From NCBI GenBank assembly GCA_016707895.1, contig JADJGV010000006.1, positions 398,319-462,318 on the forward strand: a stretch of 64,000 nucleotides of DNA, in the 5' to 3' direction. This stretch comes from Myxococcales bacterium. GTDB lineage: Bacteria; Myxococcota_A; Polyangia; Haliangiales; Haliangiaceae. A model generated the notes under the pieces. That model was given only the letters and a program-made list of their open reading frames with translations. It did no database searches and was not told the DNA's origin. A program made the position numbers and the translations under genes. This document shows, piece by piece, positions 1-8,412 of the stretch (position 1 is its first letter; each line of letters begins with the position of its first letter).

Positions 1-1883
1 GGACCGCGAAGCTGGCGCTCGATCCGGGCGACGAGCTGATCCACCGCTTCGCCGGCGGCGGCCCGCGCGCCGGGCGGACCACCGCGGACGCCCTCGCGGC
101 CGTCGCGGCCATCGCGGCCGACGCCCGCGCCGTCGTGCTGGCGGTGGCGCAGCCCGGGCGGCGCGACGATCTCGCGGCGCTGATCGCCGCTGCCGCGCGG
201 CCGGTGACGATCGAGTGCGAGGCGGCCGGGCTCGACGCGGCGCTGGTGCGCCGGCTGGCCGACGCCGGCGTGGTCGGGCTGCGGATCGTCCACGGCGGGA
301 TGCGCGAGCGGGTGTTCGAGGCCGTGATGCGCGCGCCCGGCGCCTGGCGCGCCGCCGCGGCCGGCCTGGCGGCGGCGCTCGCCGGCCCGCTGCCGGTCGA
401 GCTGGTGGTCCCGGTGCTGGCGTGGAACCGGGACGACGTCGTGCCGCTGATCGACTGGGTGCTGGCGCTGCCCGGCCAGGTCGCGCGGGTGGCGCTGGCG
501 GTGCCGCGGGCCGCCGACGTCCCGGTCGACGCCCGCCGCCACCTGCTCGATCACCCGGCGGTCGCCGCGCTGGCGGCCGAGGCGTTCGCGCGCCTGCAGG
601 CCGCGCGGGTCGGCTTCGGTTTCGACGGCAGCGACGCGCCGTGGCCGTGCGCCGCCGGCGATCGCCTCGACCGCTTCGCGACGGTGTGGCACGACGCGCT
701 CCGCCGCGCCGCCAGCGAGCCCGATCGCGCGCTGACGCCGATCGCGGCCTGCGCGCGCTGCGCGCTGGCCGGGACCTGCCGCGGCGTCGAGCCGGCGTAC
801 CTCGGCGCGTTCGGCGACGCCGGGCTGGCGCCGGTGCCCGAGGCCCGGGCCGCGGCGTGGCGGCTGCGCCCGACCCGCGGCGGCGGCGAGGTCGAGTACG
901 CGCAGATCTCGCCGTTCACCAACGTCGCGGCGGGCGCCGGGCGCGCGCTGATCCGGATCAACGGCCACTGCCAGATGGCGTGCGCGTTCTGCTTCGTCGA
1001 TCGCGGCGTCGGCGACCTGCCCGCCGCCACGGTGCTGGCGACGATCGAGCGGCTGGCGACGACCCAGCGCGATCACGTCGTGTTCTCCGGCGGCGAGCCG
1101 ACGCTGCACCCCGAGCTGCCGCGGTTCATCGCCCACGCCCGGGCCTGCGGCTTCGCCACCGTCGAGATCCAGACCAACGGCGTGCGCGCCAGCGATCGCG
1201 CCTACGCGGCGGCGCTGGTGGCCGCGGGGCTGACCAAGGCCACGGTGTCGCTGCACAGCATGGACCCGGCGACCTCGGACGCGATCACCCGCATGCCCGG
1301 CGCCTTCCCCCGCACCGTCGCCGGCCTGCATCACCTCGCGGCGCTGGGCGTCGACGCCCAGCTGGCCCACGTGATCAGCAAGGACAACTACCAGGCGCTG
1401 CCGGCGTTCACGACCGCGATGCTCGACGAGTTCGCCGGCGCCGGCCGGCGGCTCAGCGTGTGCTTCGCGATCGCCCAGCGGATCAGCGACCTGGTGCCGC
1501 GCTGGGTGCTGCCGACGTTCACCGAGATCCGCCCCTACGTGCGGGCCGCCCTCGACGCCTGCGACGCGCGCGGCGTCGGCTACGGCGGGCTGATCGGCCA
1601 GGGCGGCTACCCGCCGTGCGTGCTGAGCGGCGACCTCCGCTACCACCGCGGCGTGCTCGACAAGGTCTACGCGTCGACCGACGCCGACGCGCAGTTCGCC
1701 AAGGCCCCGCAGTGCGCGCGCTGCGACTTCGATCGCGCGTGCCTCGGGGTGCGCCGCGACTACCTCGCGCAGCACGGCGACGCCGAGCTGGTGCCGTTCC
1801 GGATCGCGCGGGCGACGGACTCCGACTCCGGCGCCGGCTCCGATTCCGACTCCGGCTCCGGCATGGAGTCGGCCTCGCCGTGA
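1..1883 (+). CDS. Radical SAM protein with a decayed N-terminal half (5' partial)
   Basis: The reading frame is open to the window edge, so the true start lies upstream. The first ~290 visible residues look like a radical SAM barrel half without a cluster motif, ending in a cysteine tail (CARCALAGTC, about 748-786). A complete radical SAM domain follows: CQMACAFC gives the CxxxCxxC set (Cys codons at 969, 981, 990), then GGEPTLHPEL for SAM binding and a SPASM-like tail CARCDFDRACLG. The protein should bind a [4Fe-4S] cluster and generate the 5'-deoxyadenosyl radical; its substrate is unknown. The C-terminus is an odd Ser/Asp/Gly stretch encoded by a hexanucleotide repeat. The stop overlaps the next radical SAM start (GTGA), so the two are probably co-translated. 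The catalytic half is certain; calling the first half decayed is inference. Confidence 0.85.
   Translation, partial: TAKLALDPGDELIHRFAGGGPRAGRTTADALAAVAAIAADARAVVLAVAQPGRRDDLAALIAAAARPVTIECEAAGLDAALVRRLADAGVVGLRIVHGGMRERVFEAVMRAPGAWRAAAAGLAAALAGPLPVELVVPVLAWNRDDVVPLIDWVLALPGQVARVALAVPRAADVPVDARRHLLDHPAVAALAAEAFARLQAARVGFGFDGSDAPWPCAAGDRLDRFATVWHDALRRAASEPDRALTPIAACARCALAGTCRGVEPAYLGAFGDAGLAPVPEARAAAWRLRPTRGGGEVEYAQISPFTNVAAGAGRALIRINGHCQMACAFCFVDRGVGDLPAATVLATIERLATTQRDHVVFSGGEPTLHPELPRFIAHARACGFATVEIQTNGVRASDRAYAAALVAAGLTKATVSLHSMDPATSDAITRMPGAFPRTVAGLHHLAALGVDAQLAHVISKDNYQALPAFTTAMLDEFAGAGRRLSVCFAIAQRISDLVPRWVLPTFTEIRPYVRAALDACDARGVGYGGLIGQGGYPPCVLSGDLRYHRGVLDKVYASTDADAQFAKAPQCARCDFDRACLGVRRDYLAQHGDAELVPFRIARATDSDSGAGSDSDSGSGMESASP
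1818..1860 (+). repeat. TCCGRC hexanucleotide tract inside a coding tail
   Basis: Tandem imperfect copies of TCCGAC/TCCGGC encode a Ser-Asp/Ser-Gly tail. The complementary GGAGYC repeat forms the tract at 14200-14289, so the same simple repeat occurs twice in the window. Confidence 0.6.
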
Positions 1884-2806
1884 GCGGCCTCCTCGACGTC
1901 ATCCTGCACTACGACTGCAACCTGGCGTGCGACTACTGCACGATCACGCCGGCGATGCGGGCCCGCGGGCTCGCGACCGCGGCGGTGCTGCGCGAGCTGA
2001 CCAGCGCGCGCGCCGACGGCTACGACCGCTTGTCGATCACCGGCGGCGAGCCGACCACCCGCGGCGATCTGCTGGGGCTGGTGCGCGCGGCCCGCCGGCA
2101 CGGCTACCAAGGCGTGAAGGTCCAGACCAACGGCCTGGTGCTGGGCGCCGGCGCCAACGCGGCCCGCCTGGTCGACGCCGGCTGCGACGACATCCACGTC
2201 TCGATCCACACCCACGCGCCGGCCGCGTACGACGCGCTCACCCGCGCGCCGGGCAGCCACGCGCTGATGACGCGCGGGCTGGCGGCCGCGGTCGCGACCG
2301 GCGTCGCGGTGACCGCCGACGCGATCATCACCGCCGCCACCGCGCCGCGGCTGCCGGCCGCGGTCGCCTGGCTCGCCGAGCGCGGCGTCGCCGGCGTCGA
2401 CCTGTGGTTCGTGTCGCTGACCGACGGCAACGCGGCCAACCTCGCGTCGATGCCGCGGATGACCGAGGCCATGCCCCACGTCGCGGCGGCGCTGGCCGCC
2501 GGGCGCGCCCACGGCCTGACGATGCGCTCGCTGCACCTGCCGCGCTGCCTGCTCGGCGCCGATCGCGCCCACGCCTACGACCCCGGCGCCGATCGCGTGA
2601 AGGTGGTCTCGCCCGACGCGGTGTTCGAGCTGGCGCGCTCGCGCCTGGCCGGGCAGGTCCACACCGCGGCGTGCGACGGCTGCCCCGATCGCGCGGCGTG
2701 CCCGGGGCTGCGCGACGACTACCTGGCGCGCTACGGCGACGCCGAGATCGCGGCGGCCCGGGGCCAGCCGGCCACCGTCGCGCCGCGTCGGCTGCCGGTG
2801 GTGTGA
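1880..2806 (+). CDS. Radical SAM protein
   Basis: This 308-residue protein starts at a GTG that overlaps the upstream stop. CNLACDYC (Cys 13, 17, 20) is the cluster motif, GGEPT at about residue 54 is the SAM-binding turn, and the C-terminus has CDGCPDRAACPG followed by DDYLARYGDAEI. That tail is nearly the same as in the preceding gene, so the two are probably paralogues acting in one pathway. The cluster motif lies only 13 residues from the start, so there is no extra N-terminal domain. Tail cysteines at this spacing may hold an auxiliary cluster, as in SPASM/twitch proteins. The reaction is unknown. Confidence 0.88.
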   Translation: MSGLLDVILHYDCNLACDYCTITPAMRARGLATAAVLRELTSARADGYDRLSITGGEPTTRGDLLGLVRAARRHGYQGVKVQTNGLVLGAGANAARLVDAGCDDIHVSIHTHAPAAYDALTRAPGSHALMTRGLAAAVATGVAVTADAIITAATAPRLPAAVAWLAERGVAGVDLWFVSLTDGNAANLASMPRMTEAMPHVAAALAAGRAHGLTMRSLHLPRCLLGADRAHAYDPGADRVKVVSPDAVFELARSRLAGQVHTAACDGCPDRAACPGLRDDYLARYGDAEIAAARGQPATVAPRRLPVV

Positions 2807-2816
2807 GCCGCGGCGC

Positions 2817-3452
2817 TCACACGCCGAGCGCGGCCCGCGCCGCCGCCGGCACCGGGTACGGCGCCTCGGCCGGCGTCACCAGCGCGGCGAGATCGCCGCG
2901 CGCCAGCGTGGCGCGCTGGGCCGCGACCATCGGCGACACGTCCTCGAGGTGGACGATCCACGCCCGGGCGTACTGCGCGAGCGCGTCGCCGCGCAGGCCG
3001 AGCTGGATCGCGCGGCGCTCGAGCGGCTGGCCGCCCGGGCCGTGGTCGGGGTCCCACTGCAGCCGGACCGACGAGCGCGCCACCGCGGCCTGCCACGCCG
3101 CGCGATCGACCAGGCCCGACGCGCCGAACGACGAGGCCACCGCCTGCGCGAGGATCTCGTCGAACGCGTCGCGCCGCAGCCACACCGCCAGCACCACCTC
3201 CTGGTCGGCCTGCTGGCCCCAGCCCGAGCGGTACATCATCCACAGGAAGTTGGGCTTGATCCAGCTCATCCGGGCCAGCGAGAAGTCGCCGCCGAACCAG
3301 CCGTGGGTCGCCGCGAACCGGCCGATCGCCGGGCGGTACGCCTGGTACACGACGACGCTGTCGGCGTCGAACTGCGCCATGACGTGCTTGCCGGCGCGGG
3401 GCCACCGCGCCGCCTGGGCGACGTAGGGCTCGAGCCGCAGCCGGGACGACAT
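2817..3452 (-). CDS. DUF4291 family protein
   Basis: The 211-residue product matches the DUF4291 pattern as I know it: VVVYQAYRP near the N-terminus, then MSWIKPNFLWMMYRSGWG, and EVVLAVWLRR. Biochemical function is not established for the family. The start is set at ATG 3452 because a TTGACA-17-CATGAT promoter would begin transcription at or next to it; the in-frame GTG 3479 and ATG 3473 would then lie outside the mRNA. It lies directly downstream of the double radical SAM gene on the same strand but seems to have its own operator-controlled promoter. It converges with the radical SAM gene ending at 2806. Confidence 0.85.
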   Translation of the reverse strand: MSSRLRLEPYVAQAARWPRAGKHVMAQFDADSVVVYQAYRPAIGRFAATHGWFGGDFSLARMSWIKPNFLWMMYRSGWGQQADQEVVLAVWLRRDAFDEILAQAVASSFGASGLVDRAAWQAAVARSSVRLQWDPDHGPGGQPLERRAIQLGLRGDALAQYARAWIVHLEDVSPMVAAQRATLARGDLAALVTPAEAPYPVPAAARAALGV

Positions 3453-3458
3453 GCCGCC

Positions 3459-3487
3459 ATCATGGTGTCGCATGGACACTATGTCAA
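3459..3487 (-). promoter_or_regulatory. Promoter with operator dyad for the DUF4291 gene
   Basis: On the minus strand TTGACA (3487-3482) is followed by a 17-nt spacer and CATGAT (3464-3459). A perfect GTGTC-n5-GACAC dyad (3465-3479) sits inside the spacer, where a repressor would block RNA polymerase. The predicted transcript starts at about the ATG at 3452, giving a leaderless mRNA. The -35 overlaps the upstream stop codon. Confidence 0.55.
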
Positions 3488-5766
3488 GGCTCGACGCGCC
3501 GGACCAGCGACTCGGCCGAGACCAGCCACGGCGGCTCGGGCGCGTCCTCGAGCTGGTAGAAGCCGCCGCAGAACGCGCGGTGCGGGCACGGCGCGCAGGC
3601 GTCGGTGTGCGCGCGCCGCTCCGCGAGGTACGCCGCCAGGTTCACGGTCTCGTTGTTGACGAACACCATGTGCCGGCTGCGCTTGCCCAGATCGCCGGCG
3701 AGGTGCCGCTCGTAGCCGGGCATGAAGCAGAACGGCAGGTTGATCACCTGGAGCTTCATGCGATCGCCGTAGGCGTCGATCACCCGCATCGTCACCGCGG
3801 CGGCGGCGGCCGTATCGGGGGCGTGGCGGGTGGTGGCGCGGCCGAACGGCGTCAGGAACTGGACGTTGAGCCACGCCAGCCCGAGGCCGAGCACCAGGTC
3901 GGCCACCGCCGCCAGCTCCTCGTGGTTGTGCTTGGTCAGCGTGATGTTGGCGCCGAGCTCGACGCCGGGCGGCGCGGCGGCCACCAGGTTGCGGATGCCG
4001 GCGATGGTCTGGTCGAACGCTTCGGGGACGCCGACCTCGCGGCCGTGGGAGCGCGCGGTGGCGCCGTGGACGCTGACCAGGAGCGTGGTCAGCCCCGACG
4101 TGACCAGCCGGTTCGCGAACTCCGGGTACGCGCACAGCCGGCCGTTGGTGGTGACGTTGATGCGATCGTAGCCGAGCGCGCGCGCATAGCGCACCAGCCC
4201 GATCAGCTCGGGGTTCAGCGTCGGCTCGCCGCCATCGAAGTCGACCATCCGCACGCCGGCGCGGCGGAACCGCGCCAGGTGCTCGCGCTGCCGCGTCGGG
4301 TGGCCGTCGAGCTGGGTCCGCGTGCCCACCGCGCAGAACGTGCAGTGGTTGTTGCAGACGTAGGTGACGTTCATGATCACCTTCTGCGGGCCGGTCGACG
4401 CCGCCAGCCGGGCCTGGAACGTGCGCATGAACCGCTCGAGCGCGGGCCGCGGCAGCGCCGACAGCGCCGGGCCGCCGCCGCGCTGGAAGTGCGGCCCCCA
4501 GTCGTCGACCACCGGCAGCGAACGCCCGGCGGCCAGCGCGGTGCCGGGCAGCGGCGTCGCGTACTGCACCGCCGGCCACGCGCCGTGCTCGTCGTACAGA
4601 TCGAGGGCGAAGGTCAGGGTCGCGTTGACCTCGGCGGCGGTCTCGCCGGGCAGGCCGATCATGTAGTGGACCAGCAGCGGCACGCCGGCCTGGTGCGCGT
4701 CGGCGGCGACCTGACGGATGCGCGCCAGGTCGAGGCGCTTGCCGACCACCTCGTCGAGCACGCGCTGCGCGCCGCTCTCGGCCGACACGCTGACGGTCGT
4801 GACCCGGCCACGCATCCGCGCCAGGTGGCGCGCCTCGAGGTAGTCGGCGCGCAGGCCGTTGGGCAGATCGAAGGCGACGTCGAGGTCGGCCAGCCGCGCC
4901 AGCAGCCGATCGAAGTGATCGGCGTTGACGTTGGCCAGCTCGTCGAGGATCGCCAGCCGGGTCGCGCCGTGGTCGCGCGCCAGCGCGGCGAGCTGCGCCG
5001 CCAGCCGGTCGGCGCCCAGCCGCCGCTGCAGCTTGGGCTCGCCAGGCCGGCGCTCGGGGTTGGAGCTGCAGTGCGCGCAGGTGAACGGGCAGCCGCGCGA
5101 GGTGATCACCGGCAGCGTGCGCCCGTCGATCGGGAACGCCCACCGGCCACGCCCCAGCCGCGCGACGACGTCGGCGCAGAACCGATCGCGCGCCGCGAGA
5201 TCGATCTGCCCCCAGGCCGGCGCCGGCAGCGCGTCGAGGTCGGGGCGCGCGCCCGCGTGGGTCGCGCGCGGCGCGCCGCCCAGCGCCGCGGCGATCACCG
5301 CCGGCACGGTGACCTCGGCCTCGTACTTCACGTAGGCCGCGACCTCGGGGTAGCTCGCGAGCACCGCGTCGGCGCCGGTCTCGACGTAGTGCTGGCCCGA
5401 CTGGTAGCAGTCGGCGAGCACGATCGGCGCGCGGCCGGCCAGCGCCGCCAGCAGCGGCCCCAGCACGTCGTCGCGGTGCGGCGGCCGGTGGAACGGCGTG
5501 TACGCGACGACGATCGCGTCGACCGCCGCCGGCACCGCCGCGACCACCGCCGCCACCGCCGCGCCGAGGTGGGCGCGCCCGTCGTCGCGCCAGGTGAGCC
5601 CGGCGCCCGGCAGGGCGAACGCGTCGATCAGCGTCACCGCGTCGCCGCCGGCGGCCAGCACGGCGGCCAGCTGCACCGCGCCGAGGTCGGCGTGGAACGG
5701 GTAGTCGATGAAGTCGCGCGCCACCGTCAGCGGTGGGTGCACGACCGCGACCCGGCGGTCGGTCAC
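3484..5766 (-). CDS. B12-binding-like, double radical SAM protein
   Basis: This 760-residue protein joins three modules. Residues 1-200 resemble the B12-binding fold of radical SAM methylases (HADLGAVQLAAVLAAGG and alternating beta/alpha segments), although DxHxxG is absent. A first radical SAM domain has CPFTCAHC at about 223-230. A second has CNNHCTFC at about 469-476, GGEPTLNPEL at about 509 and a CAPCPHRAFCGG tail near 718-735. Two complete cluster motifs in one chain imply two radical active sites. The first domain resembles B12-dependent methylase/cyclase types and the second resembles the SPASM-tailed proteins encoded on either side. The substrate is unknown. A divergent TIMP-like gene lies upstream. 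Confidence 0.85.
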   Translation of the reverse strand: MTDRRVAVVHPPLTVARDFIDYPFHADLGAVQLAAVLAAGGDAVTLIDAFALPGAGLTWRDDGRAHLGAAVAAVVAAVPAAVDAIVVAYTPFHRPPHRDDVLGPLLAALAGRAPIVLADCYQSGQHYVETGADAVLASYPEVAAYVKYEAEVTVPAVIAAALGGAPRATHAGARPDLDALPAPAWGQIDLAARDRFCADVVARLGRGRWAFPIDGRTLPVITSRGCPFTCAHCSSNPERRPGEPKLQRRLGADRLAAQLAALARDHGATRLAILDELANVNADHFDRLLARLADLDVAFDLPNGLRADYLEARHLARMRGRVTTVSVSAESGAQRVLDEVVGKRLDLARIRQVAADAHQAGVPLLVHYMIGLPGETAAEVNATLTFALDLYDEHGAWPAVQYATPLPGTALAAGRSLPVVDDWGPHFQRGGGPALSALPRPALERFMRTFQARLAASTGPQKVIMNVTYVCNNHCTFCAVGTRTQLDGHPTRQREHLARFRRAGVRMVDFDGGEPTLNPELIGLVRYARALGYDRINVTTNGRLCAYPEFANRLVTSGLTTLLVSVHGATARSHGREVGVPEAFDQTIAGIRNLVAAAPPGVELGANITLTKHNHEELAAVADLVLGLGLAWLNVQFLTPFGRATTRHAPDTAAAAAVTMRVIDAYGDRMKLQVINLPFCFMPGYERHLAGDLGKRSRHMVFVNNETVNLAAYLAERRAHTDACAPCPHRAFCGGFYQLEDAPEPPWLVSAESLVRRVEP

Positions 5767-5860
5767 GCGCGGCGCTCCATCGCGCTATCGTATGTCGCCG
5801 GCGCGGTCACGGGTGTCGCGAAGATAGACCGATGGCACCCGCCGCGCGTGACTGCCCCCC

Positions 5861-6562
5861 ATGAAAGCCCTCGTCGCCGGCGCCCTCGCCCTCGCCGCCC
5901 TGCTCGCCCCCCGCCCCGCCCGCGCCTGCGACTGCGCGACGCCCGAGCCCGAGGCCAAGGCGGCGCGGGCCGGCCTGGCCACCGTGATCCACGGGCGCGT
6001 GCTCGCGCTCCGGTCGGCGACCGGCGGTGGCTACCAGGTCGAGCTGTTCGTGGTGCGGGCGTGGAAGGGCGCCACCGCCGGCGACGTCGTGACCCTGCCG
6101 ATCGACGCCTCGTCGTGCGGCTACTTCGTCGTGCCCGGCGACGAGCTCCTGATCTACGCGCCGGCCACCGGCCCGGTGCGGCAGTGCGCCGGCGCCGCCA
6201 CCGCGCGGGTGCGCTGGGGCGCCGACATCGACACCGACGCCGCGGCGCTCGGCCCGCCGACCAGCGCCGTCGCCCCGGCCGCGATCACCGGGCTCACCGC
6301 TGACGTGGTGATCGAGGGCAAGGTCCTCCGCGGCGACGTCAGCGGCCGGGGCTGGTTCGAGCTGCGCACCACCCGCGCCAGCCGCGGGGCGCTCCGCCGC
6401 CAGACGCTGCGGGTGATCTCGTCGAGCGGCACCTGCGCGATCACCCCGCCGCGGCCGGGCGCGCGGGTCGCGGTGCGGGCGATCCGCGCCCGCGACCAGC
6501 TGGTGGTGTCGGCGTGCATCCCCGACACCGGGGTCCGGCCGCTGGGCCGCCCCCGGCCGTGA
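5861..6562 (+). CDS. Secreted TIMP/netrin-like protein
   Basis: The 233-residue precursor has a signal peptide (MKALVAGALALAALLAPRP) probably cleaved after ARA, exposing an N-terminal Cys-Asp-Cys. A free N-terminal CxC followed by VIHGRVLALRS and a beta-rich domain is the layout of bacterial TIMP/netrin-like OB-fold proteins. In animal TIMPs the N-terminal cysteine binds the metalloprotease zinc; the bacterial role is not established. Further cysteines near residues 87, 105, 192 and 211 could form disulfides. It is divergent from the double radical SAM gene and 22 bp upstream of another, so it could share their regulation or serve as their substrate; this is inference only. Confidence 0.65.
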   Translation: MKALVAGALALAALLAPRPARACDCATPEPEAKAARAGLATVIHGRVLALRSATGGGYQVELFVVRAWKGATAGDVVTLPIDASSCGYFVVPGDELLIYAPATGPVRQCAGAATARVRWGADIDTDAAALGPPTSAVAPAAITGLTADVVIEGKVLRGDVSGRGWFELRTTRASRGALRRQTLRVISSSGTCAITPPRPGARVAVRAIRARDQLVVSACIPDTGVRPLGRPRP

Positions 6563-6584
6563 CCGGGCACGCTACAGTGGGCGC

Positions 6585-8371
6585 GTGGATCACCCGGCCG
6601 CCGCCGATGACGCCCGCCTGGACGCGGTCGAGGCGCGCGAGGCCGCGGCCCACGACCAGCGCAACTGGGTGCGGCTGACCTACGACTGCAACGACCGCTG
6701 CATCTTCTGCCTCGACTCGCGGGCCCACGACGGCGAGATGCGCGACCCCGACGAGGTCAAGCGGCAGATCCTCGACGGGCGCAAGGCCGGCGCCACCCGC
6801 CTCATCCTGTCGGGCGGCGAGCCGACGATCCACCCGCGGTTCGTCGACTTCGTCCGGCTGGGCCGGCTGGCCGGCTACCCGCGCATCCAGACCGTCACCA
6901 ACGGCCGGCTGTTCGCCTACAAGGACTTCCTGACCCGCGCGCTCGACGCTGGCCTCACCGAGATCACGTTCTCGATCCACGGCCCCAACGCCAAGATCCA
7001 CGACGCGCTGGTCGGCGTCGCCGGGGCGTTCGAGCAGGAGGTCGCCGGCCTCGAGCACGCGCTCGCCGACGGCCGCCCGGTGATCAACATCGACGTGTGC
7101 GTCAACCGCGGCAACGTCAAGCAGCTGCCGGCGTTGATCGAGACCTTCGTCGCCAAGGGCGTGCGCGAGTACGACCTCCTGCACGTGATCCCGTTCGGGC
7201 GCGCGTACACCGACGGCAAGGAGGTGCTGTTCTACGACCTCGCCGAGATGCAGCCGTACCTGCAGGCGGCGTTCGCGTGGGCCCGCAAGCCCGACATGCA
7301 CGTCTGGCTCAACCGGTTCCCGCCGGCGCACTGCGAGGGCTTCGAGGATCTGATCCAGGACCCGTACAAGTTCAACGACGAGGTCCGCGGCCGCCAGGAG
7401 GAGTACGAGCTCCTGCTGGAGCGCGGCCAGCCGCTGCACTGCCGCAGCCCCGAGCAGTGCCGGCACTGCTACCTCGAGCCGCTGTGCGACAGCCTCGACG
7501 CCGCGCGCGCCACCGTCGCCGGCCGGTTCGAGGTGCTGCGGGTCGACGCCACCGCCGAGGCCGCGCGGCCCGCCGCGTTCGGCGGCGATCCCGCCAGCGC
7601 CAAGCGCGCCGCGACCCTGGCCGCGGCGATGGCCGGCGACGACGACGCCAGCGGCGAGCGCGCCGACGGCAAGCGCCGGTTGCCGCTCTTAGGCCACGCG
7701 CGCCGCGCCGACCGCCGGTCGAGCTGGCCCGCCACGGCGGCGCCCGCACCGTCGCGATCGTCGCGCCCGACCTGGCGACCGCACGCGCCGCCGCCGCGCC
7801 GTTCGCCGACGTGCCCGAGCTGGCGCTCGAGCTGGCCAGCTACGCCGGCCTGGCCGCCGCGCTGGTCGACGGCGCGCTCGACGGCCGCCGGCTGGTGCGG
7901 GCGCTCGCCACCGACGTCGCCAGCGCCGAGGACCTGCTGGCCATCGCCGCCGACTTCGAGGTGGTGGTGCCGCTGCGCCGGGACACCGCGCCGTGGCTCC
8001 TGGCCCAGGCCGCGCCGTCGCCGCGGCTGGTGGTGCGCCAGCCCAACTACGATCGGGTCAGCGCCAACCACCGCCACGACGTCGACCTACGCGCGTTCTG
8101 CGCCGCCCTCGCGCCCGGCGTGCCGGTCGAGAACGTGCCGGCGTGCATCCTCGGGCGCGCGCCGCGGCCCGAGCCGACCACCGCCGACGCCGCGATGCTG
8201 CGCCCCGACGGCCGGCTCGAGATCTTCCGCTTCGCCCGCCGCTTCGTCGCCGACCACTTCTACGCCCAGGCGCTGCGGTGCCGCGGCTGCCGCGAGGCCG
8301 CGACCTGTCGCGGCCTGCACGTCAACGCCATCCGCGCCCACGGCTTCGCGGCGATGACGCCGCTGTCGTGA
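6585..8371 (+). CDS. Radical SAM protein with decayed C-terminal half, frameshifted
   Basis: The first ~365 codons encode a complete radical SAM domain: CNDRCIFC (Cys 35, 39, 42), GGEPTIHPRF at about 76, and CRSPEQCRHCYLEPLC as the C-terminal tail. Near 7680-7720 coding character moves to another frame (a -1 or +2 shift) and continues to 8371 as a second barrel-like half without CxxxCxxC, closing with CRGCREAATCRG. No good start codon precedes the second half, so this is probably one gene broken by an indel or a sequencing error, not two genes. The layout mirrors the protein at 1-1883, with the decayed half at the opposite end. The start is a GTG; the substrate is unknown. Confidence 0.75.
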
Positions 8372-8381
8372 GGCGGCGCCG

Positions 8382-8401
8382 CGGGTCTGTCGACAAACCC
8401 G
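8382..8401. terminator. Hairpin between convergent genes (TGTCGACA core)
   Basis: CGGGTCTGTCGACAAACCCG is an inverted repeat with one internal mismatch, lying between two convergent genes. The TGTCGACA core recurs in palindromes at 42181-42206 and 61414-61439. It may act as a bidirectional transcription stop; no U-run follows. Confidence 0.5.
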
Positions 8402-8412
8402 CCCAGGAAACG

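Noticed and set aside
215..1879. Frame +2 open reading frame running into the second radical SAM gene
   Set aside because: Its product up to 1880 is low-complexity Arg/Ala/Gly shadow sequence; only the part from GTG 1880 has radical SAM motifs.
3451..6303. 950-residue plus-strand frame
   Set aside because: It is antisense to the double radical SAM gene and composed of Arg/Ala/Val shadow sequence.
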